A stretch of DNA of 64,000 nt from Oxalobacter sp. OttesenSCG-928-P03. Its GTDB lineage: Bacteria; Pseudomonadota; Gammaproteobacteria; Burkholderiales; Burkholderiaceae_D. The notes beneath the pieces are model-generated. The model was not told the DNA's origin. It did no database searches and worked only from the letters and a program-made list of their open reading frames with translations. The position numbers were made by a program, and so were the translations under genes. Shown here piece after piece: positions 55,429-64,000 of the stretch. Position 1 is the stretch's first letter, and each line of letters starts with the position of its first letter. The DNA lies in NCBI GenBank assembly GCA_030269625.1, contig JAJDFZ010000003.1:24055-88054 (forward strand). Direction: 5' to 3'.

Positions 55429-56406
55429 ATGCCAAATAATTTTCTCAAGCCGCGCATCATTAATGTGGAAGTGCTGGGTTCAGGTCACTCCCGGGTGGAA
55501 ATGGAACCGTTTGAGCGCGGTTATGGACACACGCTGGGTAATGCCCTGCGCCGCATCCTGCTTTCTTCCATGGTTGGTTATGCGCCGACCGAAGTAACCA
55601 TTGCCGGTGTTGTACATGAATATTCCACGCTGGACGGCGTTCAGGAAGACGTGGTAGACCTGCTTTTGAACCTGAAGGGAGTCGTGTTCAAGCTGCACAA
55701 TCGTGATGCAGTGACCCTGACCCTGAAAAAGGAAGGGGCCGGTATTGTGACTGCGGCTGATATTGAACTGTCTCACGACGTTGAAATTATCAATCCGGAT
55801 CATGTGATTGCGCATCTGACAGAAAGCGGCAAGCTGGACATGCAGGTCAAGGTTGAAAAAGGCCGCGGCTATGTGCCGGGCAATGTCCGCCGCCTGTCGG
55901 AGGATGCCAACAAGACGATTGGCCGCATTATCCTGGACGCTTCTTTTTCGCCGGTTCGCCGTGTTTCCTATGCGGTGGAGTCCGCCCGTGTTGAACAACG
56001 TACCGATCTGGACAAGCTGATTATCAATATTGAGACAAACGGTGTCGTTACCGCGGAAGAAGCGATTCGGCAGTCCGCCCGCATTCTGGTTGATCAGTTG
56101 AGTATTTTTGCCGCACTGGAAGGTACAGAAACCTCTGCAGAAGCCATGTCTCAGTTGCCGCCGGTTGATCCGGTTCTGTTGCGCCCGGTGGATGATCTGG
56201 AGTTGACCGTGCGTTCGGCAAACTGCCTGAAAGCGGAAAACATCAATTACATCGGTGATCTGATCCAGCGCAGTGAAAACGAACTGCTCAAGACACCAAA
56301 CCTGGGCCGCAAGTCACTGAATGAAATCAAGGAAGTGCTGGCCTCCCGCGGTCTGACGCTCGGCATGAAGCTGGACAACTGGCCACCGCCGGGACTTGAA
56401 AAATAA
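55429..56406 (+). CDS. rpoA: RNA polymerase subunit alpha
   Basis: 325 residues. The N-terminal dimer domain contains [20 protein letters not shown] (near 29-48); a linker leads to the C-terminal domain with [17 protein letters not shown] and [19 protein letters not shown], which binds UP elements and activators. The conserved arginine at RSANCLK is present. It is 95 bases after rpsD and 85 before rplQ. Confidence 0.99.
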   Translation: MPNNFLKPRIINVEVLGSGHSRVEMEPFERGYGHTLGNALRRILLSSMVGYAPTEVTIAGVVHEYSTLDGVQEDVVDLLLNLKGVVFKLHNRDAVTLTLKKEGAGIVTAADIELSHDVEIINPDHVIAHLTESGKLDMQVKVEKGRGYVPGNVRRLSEDANKTIGRIILDASFSPVRRVSYAVESARVEQRTDLDKLIINIETNGVVTAEEAIRQSARILVDQLSIFAALEGTETSAEAMSQLPPVDPVLLRPVDDLELTVRSANCLKAENINYIGDLIQRSENELLKTPNLGRKSLNEIKEVLASRGLTLGMKLDNWPPPGLEK

Positions 56407-56491
56407 AGAGTATTAAACGTTTTTTTACAACATTACCGGCCCGCGGCAGTTGCCGATAGAAGAGCTGGATTTAAGATAAAGAGGTCATATC

Positions 56492-56875
56492 ATGCGTCAT
56501 CGTCACGGTTTGAGAAAGCTCAACCGCACATCATCACATCGCCTTGCCATGCTGCGCAATATGAGTGTTTCGCTGCTGCGCCACGAGGCCATCAAAACCA
56601 CCCTGCCAAAAGCCAAAGAGCTGCGTCGTGTCGTTGAACCGATGATCACACTGGGTAAAAAAGATACGCTTGCCAACAAGCGCCTGGCTTTTAACAGGCT
56701 GCGTGATCGTGAAATCGTGCTCAAGCTGTTTGCGGAACTGGGTCCGCGTTATGCCAATCGCAATGGCGGTTATCTGCGCATCCTCAAAATCGGCAATCGC
56801 GTTGGTGATAATGCACCGATGGCGTACGTCGAGCTGGTGGATCGTCCTGAGCCAACCGTTATTGAAGGCGCATAA
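56492..56875 (+). CDS. rplQ: 50S ribosomal protein L17
   Basis: 127 residues beginning [20 protein letters not shown]; the core [20 protein letters not shown] is typical. L17 lies by the tunnel exit. It ends the ribosomal super-cluster; an intrinsic terminator follows 22 bases after its stop. Confidence 0.99.
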   Translation: MRHRHGLRKLNRTSSHRLAMLRNMSVSLLRHEAIKTTLPKAKELRRVVEPMITLGKKDTLANKRLAFNRLRDREIVLKLFAELGPRYANRNGGYLRILKIGNRVGDNAPMAYVELVDRPEPTVIEGA

Positions 56876-56897
56876 GCTGAGCAGTCACCAGGAATTG

Positions 56898-56924
56898 AAA
56901 AGGCCGGTTTTTCCGGCCTTTTTT
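56898..56924 (+). terminator. intrinsic terminator after rplQ
   Basis: AAAGGCCGG and CCGGCCTTT around a 5-base loop, followed by a T-run. Ends the alpha operon and isolates cutA. Confidence 0.95.
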
Positions 56925-56998
56925 GCTTTCCGGGGCCTCTTTCTTAACGGGATTTCGCTTACACTGGAAAAATGAGCGTATCTGACAAGGAGGGCACG

Positions 56999-57316
56999 AT
57001 GGAAAAGGTTTTACTCGTTTACAGTACCGCGCCGGATCAGGAAACCGCCAAAAGGATTGCCCGGGAGCTGGTAGAGGGCAAACTGGCGGCATGTGTCAGC
57101 ATGGTGCCGGCCATACATTCCGTTTACCGCTGGCAGGGCAAAGTTGAAGAAGCCACTGAAGTGTGCCTGATGATCAAGACAACCCTAAACCGCCTTTCTG
57201 AATTGTCCGGCAGGCTGGTTGCCCTGCACCCGTATGATGTTCCGGAGCTGATTGCCGTACCGGTGTCAGACGGACTGCATTCCTACATGCAGTGGGTCAG
57301 GGAAGAGACAGCCTGA
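56999..57316 (+). CDS. cutA: divalent-cation tolerance protein CutA
   Basis: 105 residues from the ATG at 56999, which has a textbook ribosome site (AAGGAGG, five bases before the ATG). An in-frame ATG at 56972 would add nine residues but lies before that site. The CutA1 trimer fold is recognised from RELVEGKLAACVSMVP and SVYRWQGKVEEATEVCLMIKT (in part) and HPYDVPELIAVPV. Copper or metal tolerance is the historic role; the biochemical role is not settled. It converges directly on the lipid kinase-like gene, with stops adjacent. Confidence 0.93.
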   Translation: MEKVLLVYSTAPDQETAKRIARELVEGKLAACVSMVPAIHSVYRWQGKVEEATEVCLMIKTTLNRLSELSGRLVALHPYDVPELIAVPVSDGLHSYMQWVREETA

Positions 57317-57952
57317 TCAGCTGCCGGGAAAAAATCGCGCAAGGCTCAAAGCGATGCCCATGGCCAGTGGAATAGAGAAATTGTCATCCATCTTGATCTG
57401 TCTTTCATAGATTTCAGCCAGCATGGCAACGGTAATGCCGAAGACGCCCATGATGGCGAAAGCCGGCCGCTGGCTGTAAAAGACAACAAAAAAGGCGAGG
57501 ACACCAATGGATGACAGCCAGAAAGCTGCGGCACCTTCGATACTCTTGGTGCCTTCATTGATCTTGTGTTTTCCGAATTTCCTGCCAATCAGTGCCGCAC
57601 AGGTGTCGCCGATCAGCATGGTGGAAAGCGCCACCATGGAAATAGTACGCTCAAAGAGGAGCGCGACCATCAGGGCGGCGGCGATGACGTAAGGCGCGCC
57701 ACTCAGCCGAAAATGCGGACCGGTTTCGCTTTCCCTTAACATTCTGCTGAAAAAGCGCCCATAGGTGGCCGTGAAGAGCGGCCATTTTCTGTAGTAGCCA
57801 TATTCAATGGTAACTTGCGCGATGAGCAATGCGGCAAAAAGGCAGACATTCCAGGATCGTGGCAGGACGCCAAGCGACACGACCATCCAGAGTGAACTCA
57901 GATGGATTATTTTGCGCAGCACTTCCTGTGCGTAGGTAATCTGTTTTGCCAT
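57317..57952 (-). CDS. CTP-dependent lipid kinase-like membrane protein (dolichol kinase/DGK1 type)
   Basis: 211 residues, mostly hydrophobic, with about six membrane segments. The pattern EVLRKIIHLSSLW at the start, GAPYVIAAALM in the middle, and GDTCAALIGRKFGKHKI followed by GTKSIEGAAAF match the CDP-alcohol/CTP-transferase family that includes dolichol kinase, phytol kinase and Dgk1. The likely reaction is CTP-dependent phosphorylation of a lipid alcohol such as diacylglycerol or a polyprenol in the inner membrane; the substrate is unknown. Phosphatidate cytidylyltransferase is a distant alternative. It follows engB on the same strand after 77 bases. Confidence 0.75.
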   Translation of the reverse strand: MAKQITYAQEVLRKIIHLSSLWMVVSLGVLPRSWNVCLFAALLIAQVTIEYGYYRKWPLFTATYGRFFSRMLRESETGPHFRLSGAPYVIAAALMVALLFERTISMVALSTMLIGDTCAALIGRKFGKHKINEGTKSIEGAAAFWLSSIGVLAFFVVFYSQRPAFAIMGVFGITVAMLAEIYERQIKMDDNFSIPLAMGIALSLARFFPGS

Positions 57953-58029
57953 CGGATGTCGGTGATAGGAGGGTCAGGCAGACATGGTATGTATTTTACT
58001 GAAATAGAAGAGACATCCAGAAGAAAAAA

Positions 58030-58728
58030 CTAGTCCTGATGGTTATCCGGATCAGCCGGTGTGCTGTCTGCAAGACCGGTCAGTTCCTGTACCCATTCGG
58101 TTGCTTTTTCGAGCCCCACCCTTTTGGGCGCGGAAAAAAGCTGGGTGGTAAAAGGAAAGGGCTGGCCTTTTTCATCCACATAGCTGTTCAATATGGTTTG
58201 CGTCTGGCGTAGCGCCTGGCTCGATTCATTCCGGTTGAGCTTGTCGGATTTGGTCAGGATACAGTGTATGGGCTTGCCTGTTTGTGAAAACCATTCCAGC
58301 ATCTGGACATCGAGTGGCTGAAACGGGCGCCTGGCATCCATCAAAAGCACGAGTCCGACAAGTTGCTGGCGGGACATGAGATAGTCTCCCAGGAGCTTTT
58401 GCCAGTGCAGCTTGGCATTGCCGGATACTTCAGCATAACCATAACCGGGCAGGTCAACCAGAAAGGCTTCGATTTCGTCTTCTTTTACCGGGTCTTTGCG
58501 GTGCTGGGCAACATGGGCGCCGCCAATGGAAAAAAAGTTGATATGCTGGGTGCGCCCGGGTGTTCGTGAAGCGTGTGCCAGGTTTTTCTGGTTGCAGAGC
58601 ATATTGATCGCGGTGGATTTACCGGCATTGGAGCGTCCGGCGAAAGCGATTTCAGGCACATCCAGGCGGGGCAGATCACGCAGGTGATTGACCGTGGTGT
58701 AAAAGCGGGCCTGCCAGAGTCGGGACAT
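58030..58728 (-). CDS. engB: ribosome-biogenesis GTPase EngB (YihA/YsxC)
   Basis: 232 residues from the ATG at 58726-58728; the open frame to 59028 overlaps lysA and is not coding there. It begins with a short helix, then G1 GRSNAGKST near 31-39, the switch [11 protein letters not shown] near 55-65, G3 DLPGYGYAE and G4 TKSDKLN. EngB assists late 50S assembly. A C-terminal extension of about 20 residues is polar. Its ATG is 1 base after the lysA stop, so they are co-transcribed. Confidence 0.96.
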   Translation of the reverse strand: MSRLWQARFYTTVNHLRDLPRLDVPEIAFAGRSNAGKSTAINMLCNQKNLAHASRTPGRTQHINFFSIGGAHVAQHRKDPVKEDEIEAFLVDLPGYGYAEVSGNAKLHWQKLLGDYLMSRQQLVGLVLLMDARRPFQPLDVQMLEWFSQTGKPIHCILTKSDKLNRNESSQALRQTQTILNSYVDEKGQPFPFTTQLFSAPKRVGLEKATEWVQELTGLADSTPADPDNHQD

Positions 58729-58729
58729 G

Positions 58730-60019
58730 TCAGGGAAGCACTTTTTCAAAGGCGAAAAGGTCTTCCGGCGTCTCGCGGCGACGCACGAGATGTACCTGGC
58801 CATTGTCAACGATGACTTCAGCCGCCCTTCCGCGGGTATTGTAATTGGATGCCATGACCATGCTGTATGCGCCTGCGCACATGATGGCGAGCAGGTTGCC
58901 GGATTCGATGGCCAGGTCGCGCTGTCTTGCGAGCCAGTCCCCTGATTCGCAGATCGGACCGACGATATCATAGGTGGCTGCAGCCGAATCCTGTTTCTCG
59001 ACGGGTAAAACGGTATGCCAGGCTTCATACAGGGCCGGACGCATCAGGTCATTCATTGCGGCATCAACGACGGCATAATTTTTGGCGGCATTGGTTTTCA
59101 GGTACTGGACCTCGGTCAGGAGAATCCCGGCATTCCCGGAAATGGAACGGCCGGGTTCAAGGAGAAGGCGGATCGGGCGGTCATTGTACCGGTCTTTGCG
59201 CCATTGGCTGATGCGGGCATACAGACGGGCAATGTAGTCGGGAATGGCGACTGGCTGCTCTTCATGATAGGTGATGCCGATGCCGCCGCCGATATCCATA
59301 TGCTGAAGGGTGATACCTTCGGCCTCGAGCCTGTCGACAAGGGTTGCAAGCCGGTCAAATGCTTCAAGAAGCGGTGCATCGTCCAGAAGCTGTGAGCCGA
59401 TGTGACAATCGATGCCGGTAATGGTGATATTCGGCATGGCAGCCGCCGTTTTATAGCAGTCGAAAGCTTCTTCAAAGGCGACCCCGAACTTGTTTTCTTT
59501 CAGGCCGGTTGAAATGTAGGGATGGGTTTTGGGATCCACATCCGGGTTGACGCGAAACGCGATACGGGCAGTGGTTGCCATCTGTCCTGCAATGTCATTG
59601 ATGCGATGCAGTTCAGCCGGAGATTCGACATTGAAACAAAGAATGTCGTTTTCCAGGGCAAAGCGGATTTCTTCGGCCGTTTTGCCGACACCGGAGAAGA
59701 TAACTTTGCGCGGATCACATCCCGCAGCAATGACGCGTGCTAGCTCTCCACCGGAAACGATATCAAATCCGGAACCCAGATCCCCCAGGATTTTCAGGAC
59801 GGCCAGATTGGAATTGGATTTGACGGAAAAGCAGATGAGTGCCGGTGCGTCGGGATGCTGGTGTTTTTTGCAGGCATCAGCATAAGCCAGATAGTTTTCC
59901 GTGAGCGCGTTTCTGGAATAGACATAGAGTGGCGTGCTGTATTGCTGCGCAATGGCTGTCAGTGGAACACCGTCAGCGCACAGAATATTGCCCTCGTATG
60001 AAAAGTGAGTGGTTGGCAT
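58730..60019 (-). CDS. lysA: diaminopimelate decarboxylase
   Basis: 429 residues. PLP enzyme of the alanine-racemase barrel type: Lys in [13 protein letters not shown] near 65, the His in [10 protein letters not shown], glycine-rich [17 protein letters not shown], and the cross-subunit CESGDWLA near 345. It makes L-lysine from meso-diaminopimelate. It lies between lptM (1 base) and engB (1 base). With dapB it gives two steps of lysine synthesis in the window. Confidence 0.97.
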   Translation of the reverse strand: MPTTHFSYEGNILCADGVPLTAIAQQYSTPLYVYSRNALTENYLAYADACKKHQHPDAPALICFSVKSNSNLAVLKILGDLGSGFDIVSGGELARVIAAGCDPRKVIFSGVGKTAEEIRFALENDILCFNVESPAELHRINDIAGQMATTARIAFRVNPDVDPKTHPYISTGLKENKFGVAFEEAFDCYKTAAAMPNITITGIDCHIGSQLLDDAPLLEAFDRLATLVDRLEAEGITLQHMDIGGGIGITYHEEQPVAIPDYIARLYARISQWRKDRYNDRPIRLLLEPGRSISGNAGILLTEVQYLKTNAAKNYAVVDAAMNDLMRPALYEAWHTVLPVEKQDSAAATYDIVGPICESGDWLARQRDLAIESGNLLAIMCAGAYSMVMASNYNTRGRAAEVIVDNGQVHLVRRRETPEDLFAFEKVLP

Positions 60020-60020
60020 A

Positions 60021-60245
60021 TTATTGTCTCTCGTCTGTTTTTTCAGTCTCGCTGGCCGTTTTTTGCGCGGCCGGCTGCGTTTTCTTTTTTATCCGTGATT
60101 CCCTGGGCGGGGGTGGAGGCTTCCCGGTCGAATAGGTTTCCGGCATGTAAAGCTCACCTGTCTGGCCGCAGGCTCCCAGCAGGAAGGCGCTGACGATAAG
60201 CGCAACCAGTATATAAGCTGAAGAGGGAAGGTGACGTGATTTCAT
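60021..60245 (-). CDS. lptM: small lipoprotein LptM (YifL type)
   Basis: 74 residues. A lipoprotein signal precedes lipobox LLGACGQTGELYMPE with Cys near residue 26; CGxxGxLYxP is the signature of LptM/YifL, which is always next to lysA in gamma- and betaproteobacteria. In E. coli it helps LptD mature at the outer membrane. A proline run (PPPPP) follows, then a Lys/Glu-rich tail. It lies between mrcA (3 bases) and lysA (1 base). Confidence 0.88.
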   Translation of the reverse strand: MKSRHLPSSAYILVALIVSAFLLGACGQTGELYMPETYSTGKPPPPPRESRIKKKTQPAAQKTASETEKTDERQ

Positions 60246-60248
60246 GGG

Positions 60249-62585
60249 TTAAAAAATTTCTGCATCATCATCCGCATCCGGTTCCGGCTCTTTGTATTCA
60301 ACACCCAGGTTGTTGATAACGGCGCCGGGCGGATTCTCAATGTAATAGTAGTCGCCATTCACGGAAAGAACGCCTTTCGGAACAGGTTTGTTGTAAACCG
60401 GCATATTTTTGAGGGCGACTTTCATGTAGTTGATCCAGATCGGCAGGGCAAGGCCACCCCCGGTTTCCCGGCTGCCCAGGTTTCGCGGTCTGTCGTAGCC
60501 GATCCAGGCAACGCCAACCAGCCTTGGCTGATAACCGGCAAACCAGGCGTCAACGGAATCATTGGTGGTTCCTGTTTTGCCCGCCAGGTCCGGGCGGTTC
60601 AGGACACGTGCGCGGACAGCCGTGCCGTGATTAACGACGTCTTTCATCATGCTGTCCATGATGAAGGCATTGCGTTCGTCAATGACCCGGTTGGATTCGT
60701 CACCGGCCTTGTCCGGTTTTGCCTCGGAAATGAAATCTCCCTTGATGTCCGTTATGTAGGAAATCAGGTAGGGAGAAATCTTGTAGCCGCCGTTAGCAAA
60801 AACAGCATAGGCGGCAGCCATCTGCAGTGGCGTGACTGAGCCGGCACCCAGCGCCAGTGTCAAAAACGGCGGGTGCTTGGCGGTGTCAAAACCGAAACGG
60901 GCCAGATATTCCTGTCCATACTGTGTGCCGATCTGGTTGAGCACGCGAATGGAAATCATGTTTTTGGATTTGGTCAGGCCGCGCCGCATGGTCATGGGGC
61001 CTTCGTATCTGGCGTCGTAGTTCTTGGGTTCCCACGACTGCCCGCCCGTTTGCGCGGCCGTAAAGTGGATGGGTGCATCATTGACGATACTTGCCGGGGC
61101 AAATTTTTTCTCAAGTGATGCCGAGTAAATAAATGGCTTGAAAGAAGAGCCGGGCTGACGCCACGCCTGTGTGACGTGGTTGAATTTGCGCCGGTTGAAA
61201 TCGAATCCGCCGACCATGGCCTTGATTGCGCCATCATGCGTGTTGAGGGAAATAAATGCGGATTCGACATCCGGCATCTGGGTAATTGCCCAGGCATTGG
61301 GTTTTTCTTCTGTCACACGGATGATGGCGCCCTTCCTGATCTGGCGGTTGGGCTTGGCGTTGGCGGAAAGGCCGGCGGCGGCAAAAGAAAGACCCTTGCC
61401 GGTAATATGGATTTCTTCACCGGAAGAAAGGACGGCATGAACCACTTTGGGTGAGGCTTCAAGAACAATGGCCGACAGCAGTTCATCACTGTCCGGATAG
61501 TGCGCCAGTTCGGTTTCGATGGCTTCGGCGGCGTCCTCCTTGGATGCGGGGATTTCCATGTAGCCTTCGGGACCGCGGTAGCCGTGCCGTTTTTCATACT
61601 CCATCACACCGTCCCTGACCGCCCGGTAGGCAGCTTCCTGATCCGTGCTGGTGATGGTGGTGTAGACGTTCAGACCCTTTGTATAGGTTTCTTCCTTGTA
61701 CTGTTCATAGACGAGCATACGAGCCATTTCTGCCACGAACTCGGCATGAATGGGAAATTCATTCGTCTTGTTTTTGATGGTGATGACTTCGTTTTTGGCT
61801 TTTTCAAATTCGGTCTTGCTGATGTAGCCCAACTGGTACATGCGCTGGAGGATGTATTGCTGGCGGACTTTTGCACGGGCCGGGTTGGCGACCGGATTGT
61901 TGGCGGAGGGTGCTTTGGGCAGGCCGGCCAGCATGGCGGCCTCAGCCGCCGTCACATCCTGGAGACGTTTGCCAAAGTAAATCTGGGAAGCCGAGGCAAA
62001 ACCAAAGGCACGCTGCCCCAGGTAAATCTGGTTCATGTAGATCTCAAAGATCTGGTCCTTGGAAAGCGCACTTTCAATTTTCCATGCCAGCATGGCTTCA
62101 TACATTTTCCGTTTGAGTGTCTGTTCACTGGTGAGGAAAAAGTTGCGTGCAACCTGCTGGGTGATGGTGGACGCACCCTGTCTGTTGCCGCCGGTCATGT
62201 TGCGGAAGGCCGCGCGCATGATGCCGAGATAATCAATGCCGCCGTGCTGGTAGAAGCGATCGTCCTCAATGGCGAGAACCGCTTTTTTCATGACATCCGG
62301 AATTTCATGAAAGCGGATCAGGTTGCGTCTTTCCTCACCGAATTCGCCGATGAGTATATTGTCTGCCGTATAGATGCGCAGGGGCATTTTCGGCTGGTAA
62401 TCCGTCAGTTGATCCAGGTCGGGCAGGTTCGGGTAAACCATGATCATGGCAAAAACGCCGGTCAGTCCGCCGGTGATGCCAAGGCCAAAGCACACAACGA
62501 GGGCGTTAAAGAGAATGCGAAGCAGCCTTTGTTTTGACATGGGTGCCCTTTTTTTTGGGGCGCCCTTCTTTTTCCTGGAAATCAT
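60249..62585 (-). CDS. mrcA: penicillin-binding protein 1A
   Basis: 778 residues from the ATG at 62583-62585, which keeps a basic cytoplasmic tail (MISRKKKGAPKKRAP) before the single membrane anchor. ATG 62540 has a better ribosome site (AAGGG) and is a possible start. Glycosyltransferase motifs EDDRFYQHGGIDYLGIMRA and RQGASTITQQVARN come first, then an OB-like insert, then transpeptidase motifs SSFK in QPGSSFKPF, SKN in LTKSKNM and KTGTT. It polymerises and cross-links peptidoglycan. It is divergent from aroK. Confidence 0.96.
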   Translation of the reverse strand: MISRKKKGAPKKRAPMSKQRLLRILFNALVVCFGLGITGGLTGVFAMIMVYPNLPDLDQLTDYQPKMPLRIYTADNILIGEFGEERRNLIRFHEIPDVMKKAVLAIEDDRFYQHGGIDYLGIMRAAFRNMTGGNRQGASTITQQVARNFFLTSEQTLKRKMYEAMLAWKIESALSKDQIFEIYMNQIYLGQRAFGFASASQIYFGKRLQDVTAAEAAMLAGLPKAPSANNPVANPARAKVRQQYILQRMYQLGYISKTEFEKAKNEVITIKNKTNEFPIHAEFVAEMARMLVYEQYKEETYTKGLNVYTTITSTDQEAAYRAVRDGVMEYEKRHGYRGPEGYMEIPASKEDAAEAIETELAHYPDSDELLSAIVLEASPKVVHAVLSSGEEIHITGKGLSFAAAGLSANAKPNRQIRKGAIIRVTEEKPNAWAITQMPDVESAFISLNTHDGAIKAMVGGFDFNRRKFNHVTQAWRQPGSSFKPFIYSASLEKKFAPASIVNDAPIHFTAAQTGGQSWEPKNYDARYEGPMTMRRGLTKSKNMISIRVLNQIGTQYGQEYLARFGFDTAKHPPFLTLALGAGSVTPLQMAAAYAVFANGGYKISPYLISYITDIKGDFISEAKPDKAGDESNRVIDERNAFIMDSMMKDVVNHGTAVRARVLNRPDLAGKTGTTNDSVDAWFAGYQPRLVGVAWIGYDRPRNLGSRETGGGLALPIWINYMKVALKNMPVYNKPVPKGVLSVNGDYYYIENPPGAVINNLGVEYKEPEPDADDDAEIF

Positions 62586-62653
62586 GCAGAGCAAATGGTA
62601 AATCAATGAGAACCGACATTATCCTTGAAACTGGGAATCTTCGCATTGGATTC

Positions 62654-62682
62654 TTGATTCTGCATCTCAATTAAATTGTAAT
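62654..62682 (+). promoter_or_regulatory. promoter of aroKB
   Basis: TTGATT, a 17-base spacer and TGTAAT lie 79 bases ahead of the aroK ATG, in the divergent mrcA-aroK spacer. The -10 is one base from consensus. The rest of the 176-base spacer shows no clear mrcA promoter. Confidence 0.65.
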
Positions 62683-62761
62683 TTTGTGTGTTTTTCTTCT
62701 GGACGCGGCCTCAATGACGGTGGAATGTGTTCGCAGATGAAATCACAGGTTACAATTTCGC

Positions 62762-64000
62762 ATGCACGAAAATATATTTCTCGTCGGCCTGATGGGGTCC
62801 GGCAAAACGACAGTAGGCAGGGCGCTGGCAAAGCGGCTCGGTATGCGCTTTATCGATTCGGATCACGAAATCGAATCCAGAACGGGCGCGTCCATTTCCT
62901 GGATTTTTGAAATCGAGGGAGAGGATTCTTTCAGAAAGCGTGAGACGGAGGCCATCCGCGACTTGACGGCACGAAAGGGTATTGTGCTGGCAACAGGCGG
63001 AGGAGCGGTTATCAGTCCCGAAAACCGGCGTCACTTAAAGGAACGGGGAACGGTCGTTTACCTGCGTGCTTCGGTGAACAATGTGCTTCAGCGGACCATG
63101 CACGACAAGAACCGGCCGCTTTTGCAGACAGAAGATCCGCGAAAAAAAATCGAACAGCTTTCCCGGGAGCGCGAACCCTTTTACAGTGAAGTGGCTGATA
63201 TTGTGATTGATACCGGGCGGCAGAATGTGCATGCCATGGTGCAGTCCATTCTGGGCAAAATTTCAGCCGGGAAAAATGCCAGGAAACCGGATGCAAAACG
63301 CAGGAATCGCCAAAAAAATGAAGGGCAGCGGAAAAAAAACATGACAACAGGAACATCCCCCAATATTCATCTTCGGGTTGATCTGGGCGATCGCAGCTAT
63401 CCGATTGAAATCGGCCCGGGGCTCTTAAACGACAGCAAGCTGATTGCCCGCCTGGTAAAAGGAAGCAAGGTTGCCGTCGTGACCAATACGGTGGTGGCGC
63501 CGCTTTATCTGGAGCAGGTGACCGGATCGCTCAAGGCGTCTGGAAAGCAGGTGATCCCGATTGTCCTGCCTGATGGCGAGCAGGAAAAAAACTGGGCCAG
63601 CCTGATGAAAATTTTTGATGTCCTTCTGGAAAACCGCTGCGACAGAAAAACAACCCTGCTGGCGCTGGGGGGCGGTGTCATCGGGGACCTGACCGGTTAT
63701 GCCGCGGCGAGTTTCATGCGTGGTGTGCCTTTTGTTCAGGTGCCGACAACCCTCTTGGCAGAAGTGGATTCTTCTGTTGGCGGGAAAACCGGGATCAATC
63801 ATCCGCTGGGCAAAAACATGATCGGGGCGTTTTATCAGCCGGAAGCCGTGATCGCCGATACCCTGACCTTAAACACGCTGCCGGACCGTGAACTGTCTGC
63901 CGGTATGGCAGAAGTGATCAAGCATGGCGCCATTCTGGATCCTGAATATTTCGGCTGGATTGAAAAAGAGATCGGAAAGCTGATGCAGCGTGATGGTGTG
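62762..64000 (+). CDS. aroKB: in-frame fusion of shikimate kinase and 3-dehydroquinate synthase, 3' end missing
   Basis: One frame runs from ATG 62762 to the window edge without a stop (413 codons). Residues 1 to about 170 are shikimate kinase: Walker [10 protein letters not shown] at 9-17, Asp34 in IDSDHEIE, and ATGGGAV. Residues 171-193 are a Lys/Arg-rich linker. From Met194 (ATG 63341-63343) the 3-dehydroquinate synthase begins: [16 protein letters not shown], then [33 protein letters not shown] (part) and AEVIKHG. Usually aroK and aroB are separate adjacent genes. Both act in the shikimate pathway that supplies chorismate. A-rich tracts in the linker could allow separate products or reflect a sequencing error. 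Confidence 0.85.
   Translation, partial: MHENIFLVGLMGSGKTTVGRALAKRLGMRFIDSDHEIESRTGASISWIFEIEGEDSFRKRETEAIRDLTARKGIVLATGGGAVISPENRRHLKERGTVVYLRASVNNVLQRTMHDKNRPLLQTEDPRKKIEQLSREREPFYSEVADIVIDTGRQNVHAMVQSILGKISAGKNARKPDAKRRNRQKNEGQRKKNMTTGTSPNIHLRVDLGDRSYPIEIGPGLLNDSKLIARLVKGSKVAVVTNTVVAPLYLEQVTGSLKASGKQVIPIVLPDGEQEKNWASLMKIFDVLLENRCDRKTTLLALGGGVIGDLTGYAAASFMRGVPFVQVPTTLLAEVDSSVGGKTGINHPLGKNMIGAFYQPEAVIADTLTLNTLPDRELSAGMAEVIKHGAILDPEYFGWIEKEIGKLMQRDGV

Noticed and set aside
58729..59028. N-terminal extension of EngB into lysA
   Set aside because: It is antiframe reading of the lysA coding sequence; EngB begins at the ATG 58728.
61500..62537. 345-codon plus-strand open frame over mrcA
   Set aside because: Lies entirely antisense to the penicillin-binding protein and shows no recognisable domain.

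Overview
The window reads as a chromosomal housekeeping segment of a betaproteobacterium of the Burkholderiales, most likely an Oxalobacter-like member of the Oxalobacteraceae. That placement is inferred from gene order (fur divergent from bamE; tRNA Tyr-Gly-Thr-tuf-Trp-secE-nusG-rplKAJL-rpoBC; a continuous str-S10-spc-alpha ribosomal block; mrcA divergent from aroK) and from moderate GC content. It was not tested by any database search. There is no sign of prophage, transposon, CRISPR array or plasmid backbone.

Layout. (1) 1-10.2 kb, minus strand: a metabolic and envelope run read right to left, dapB, leuS, lptE, holA, proA, a THUMP rRNA methyltransferase, a fused pabAB and the start of a PabC-like lyase. 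(2) 10.2-13.1 kb: bamE with an unusual Thr/Pro/Glu-rich tail, divergent from fur, then an RMD1/DUF155 protein and a convergent CBS-domain protein. (3) 13.2-20.8 kb, minus strand: an M20 amidohydrolase, a ClC antiporter, groES-groEL behind a canonical promoter plus CIRCE operator, and feoA-feoB with a small Cys-rich membrane protein behind putative Fur boxes. (4) 21.0-23.4 kb: a DUF599 membrane protein translationally coupled to dacB, facing a previously easily missed 37-codon membrane-protein gene. (5) 23.7-56.9 kb, plus strand: the translation and transcription super-cluster, with four tRNA genes, two almost identical tuf copies, secE, nusG, rplKAJL, rpoBC, rpsLG-fusA-tuf, then S10, spc and alpha operons through rplQ. 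Several hairpins and internal promoters punctuate it. (6) 57.0-64.0 kb: cutA, a convergent minus-strand set (CTP-dependent lipid kinase-like, engB, lysA, lptM, mrcA) and, divergent from mrcA, a shikimate kinase reading in frame into 3-dehydroquinate synthase (aroKB) that runs off the right edge.

How it fits together. Most of the window builds and folds protein: ribosomal proteins, RNA polymerase, elongation factors, Sec translocon, chaperonin and tRNAs. The flanks carry cell-envelope assembly (LptE, LptM, BamE, PBP1A, PBP4, DapB and LysA for diaminopimelate/lysine) and chorismate/folate supply (AroKB upstream, PabAB-PabC downstream). Fur and its likely target feoAB lie 9 kb apart.

The most unusual points are the in-frame aroK-aroB fusion with A-rich slippery tracts in its linker, the absence of pilMNOPQ from its usual place between mrcA and aroK, the repetitive BamE tail, the foreign-looking codon usage of both tuf copies, and a nine-base G/C homopolymer inside dapB. 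I did not find a clearly new multi-gene system.
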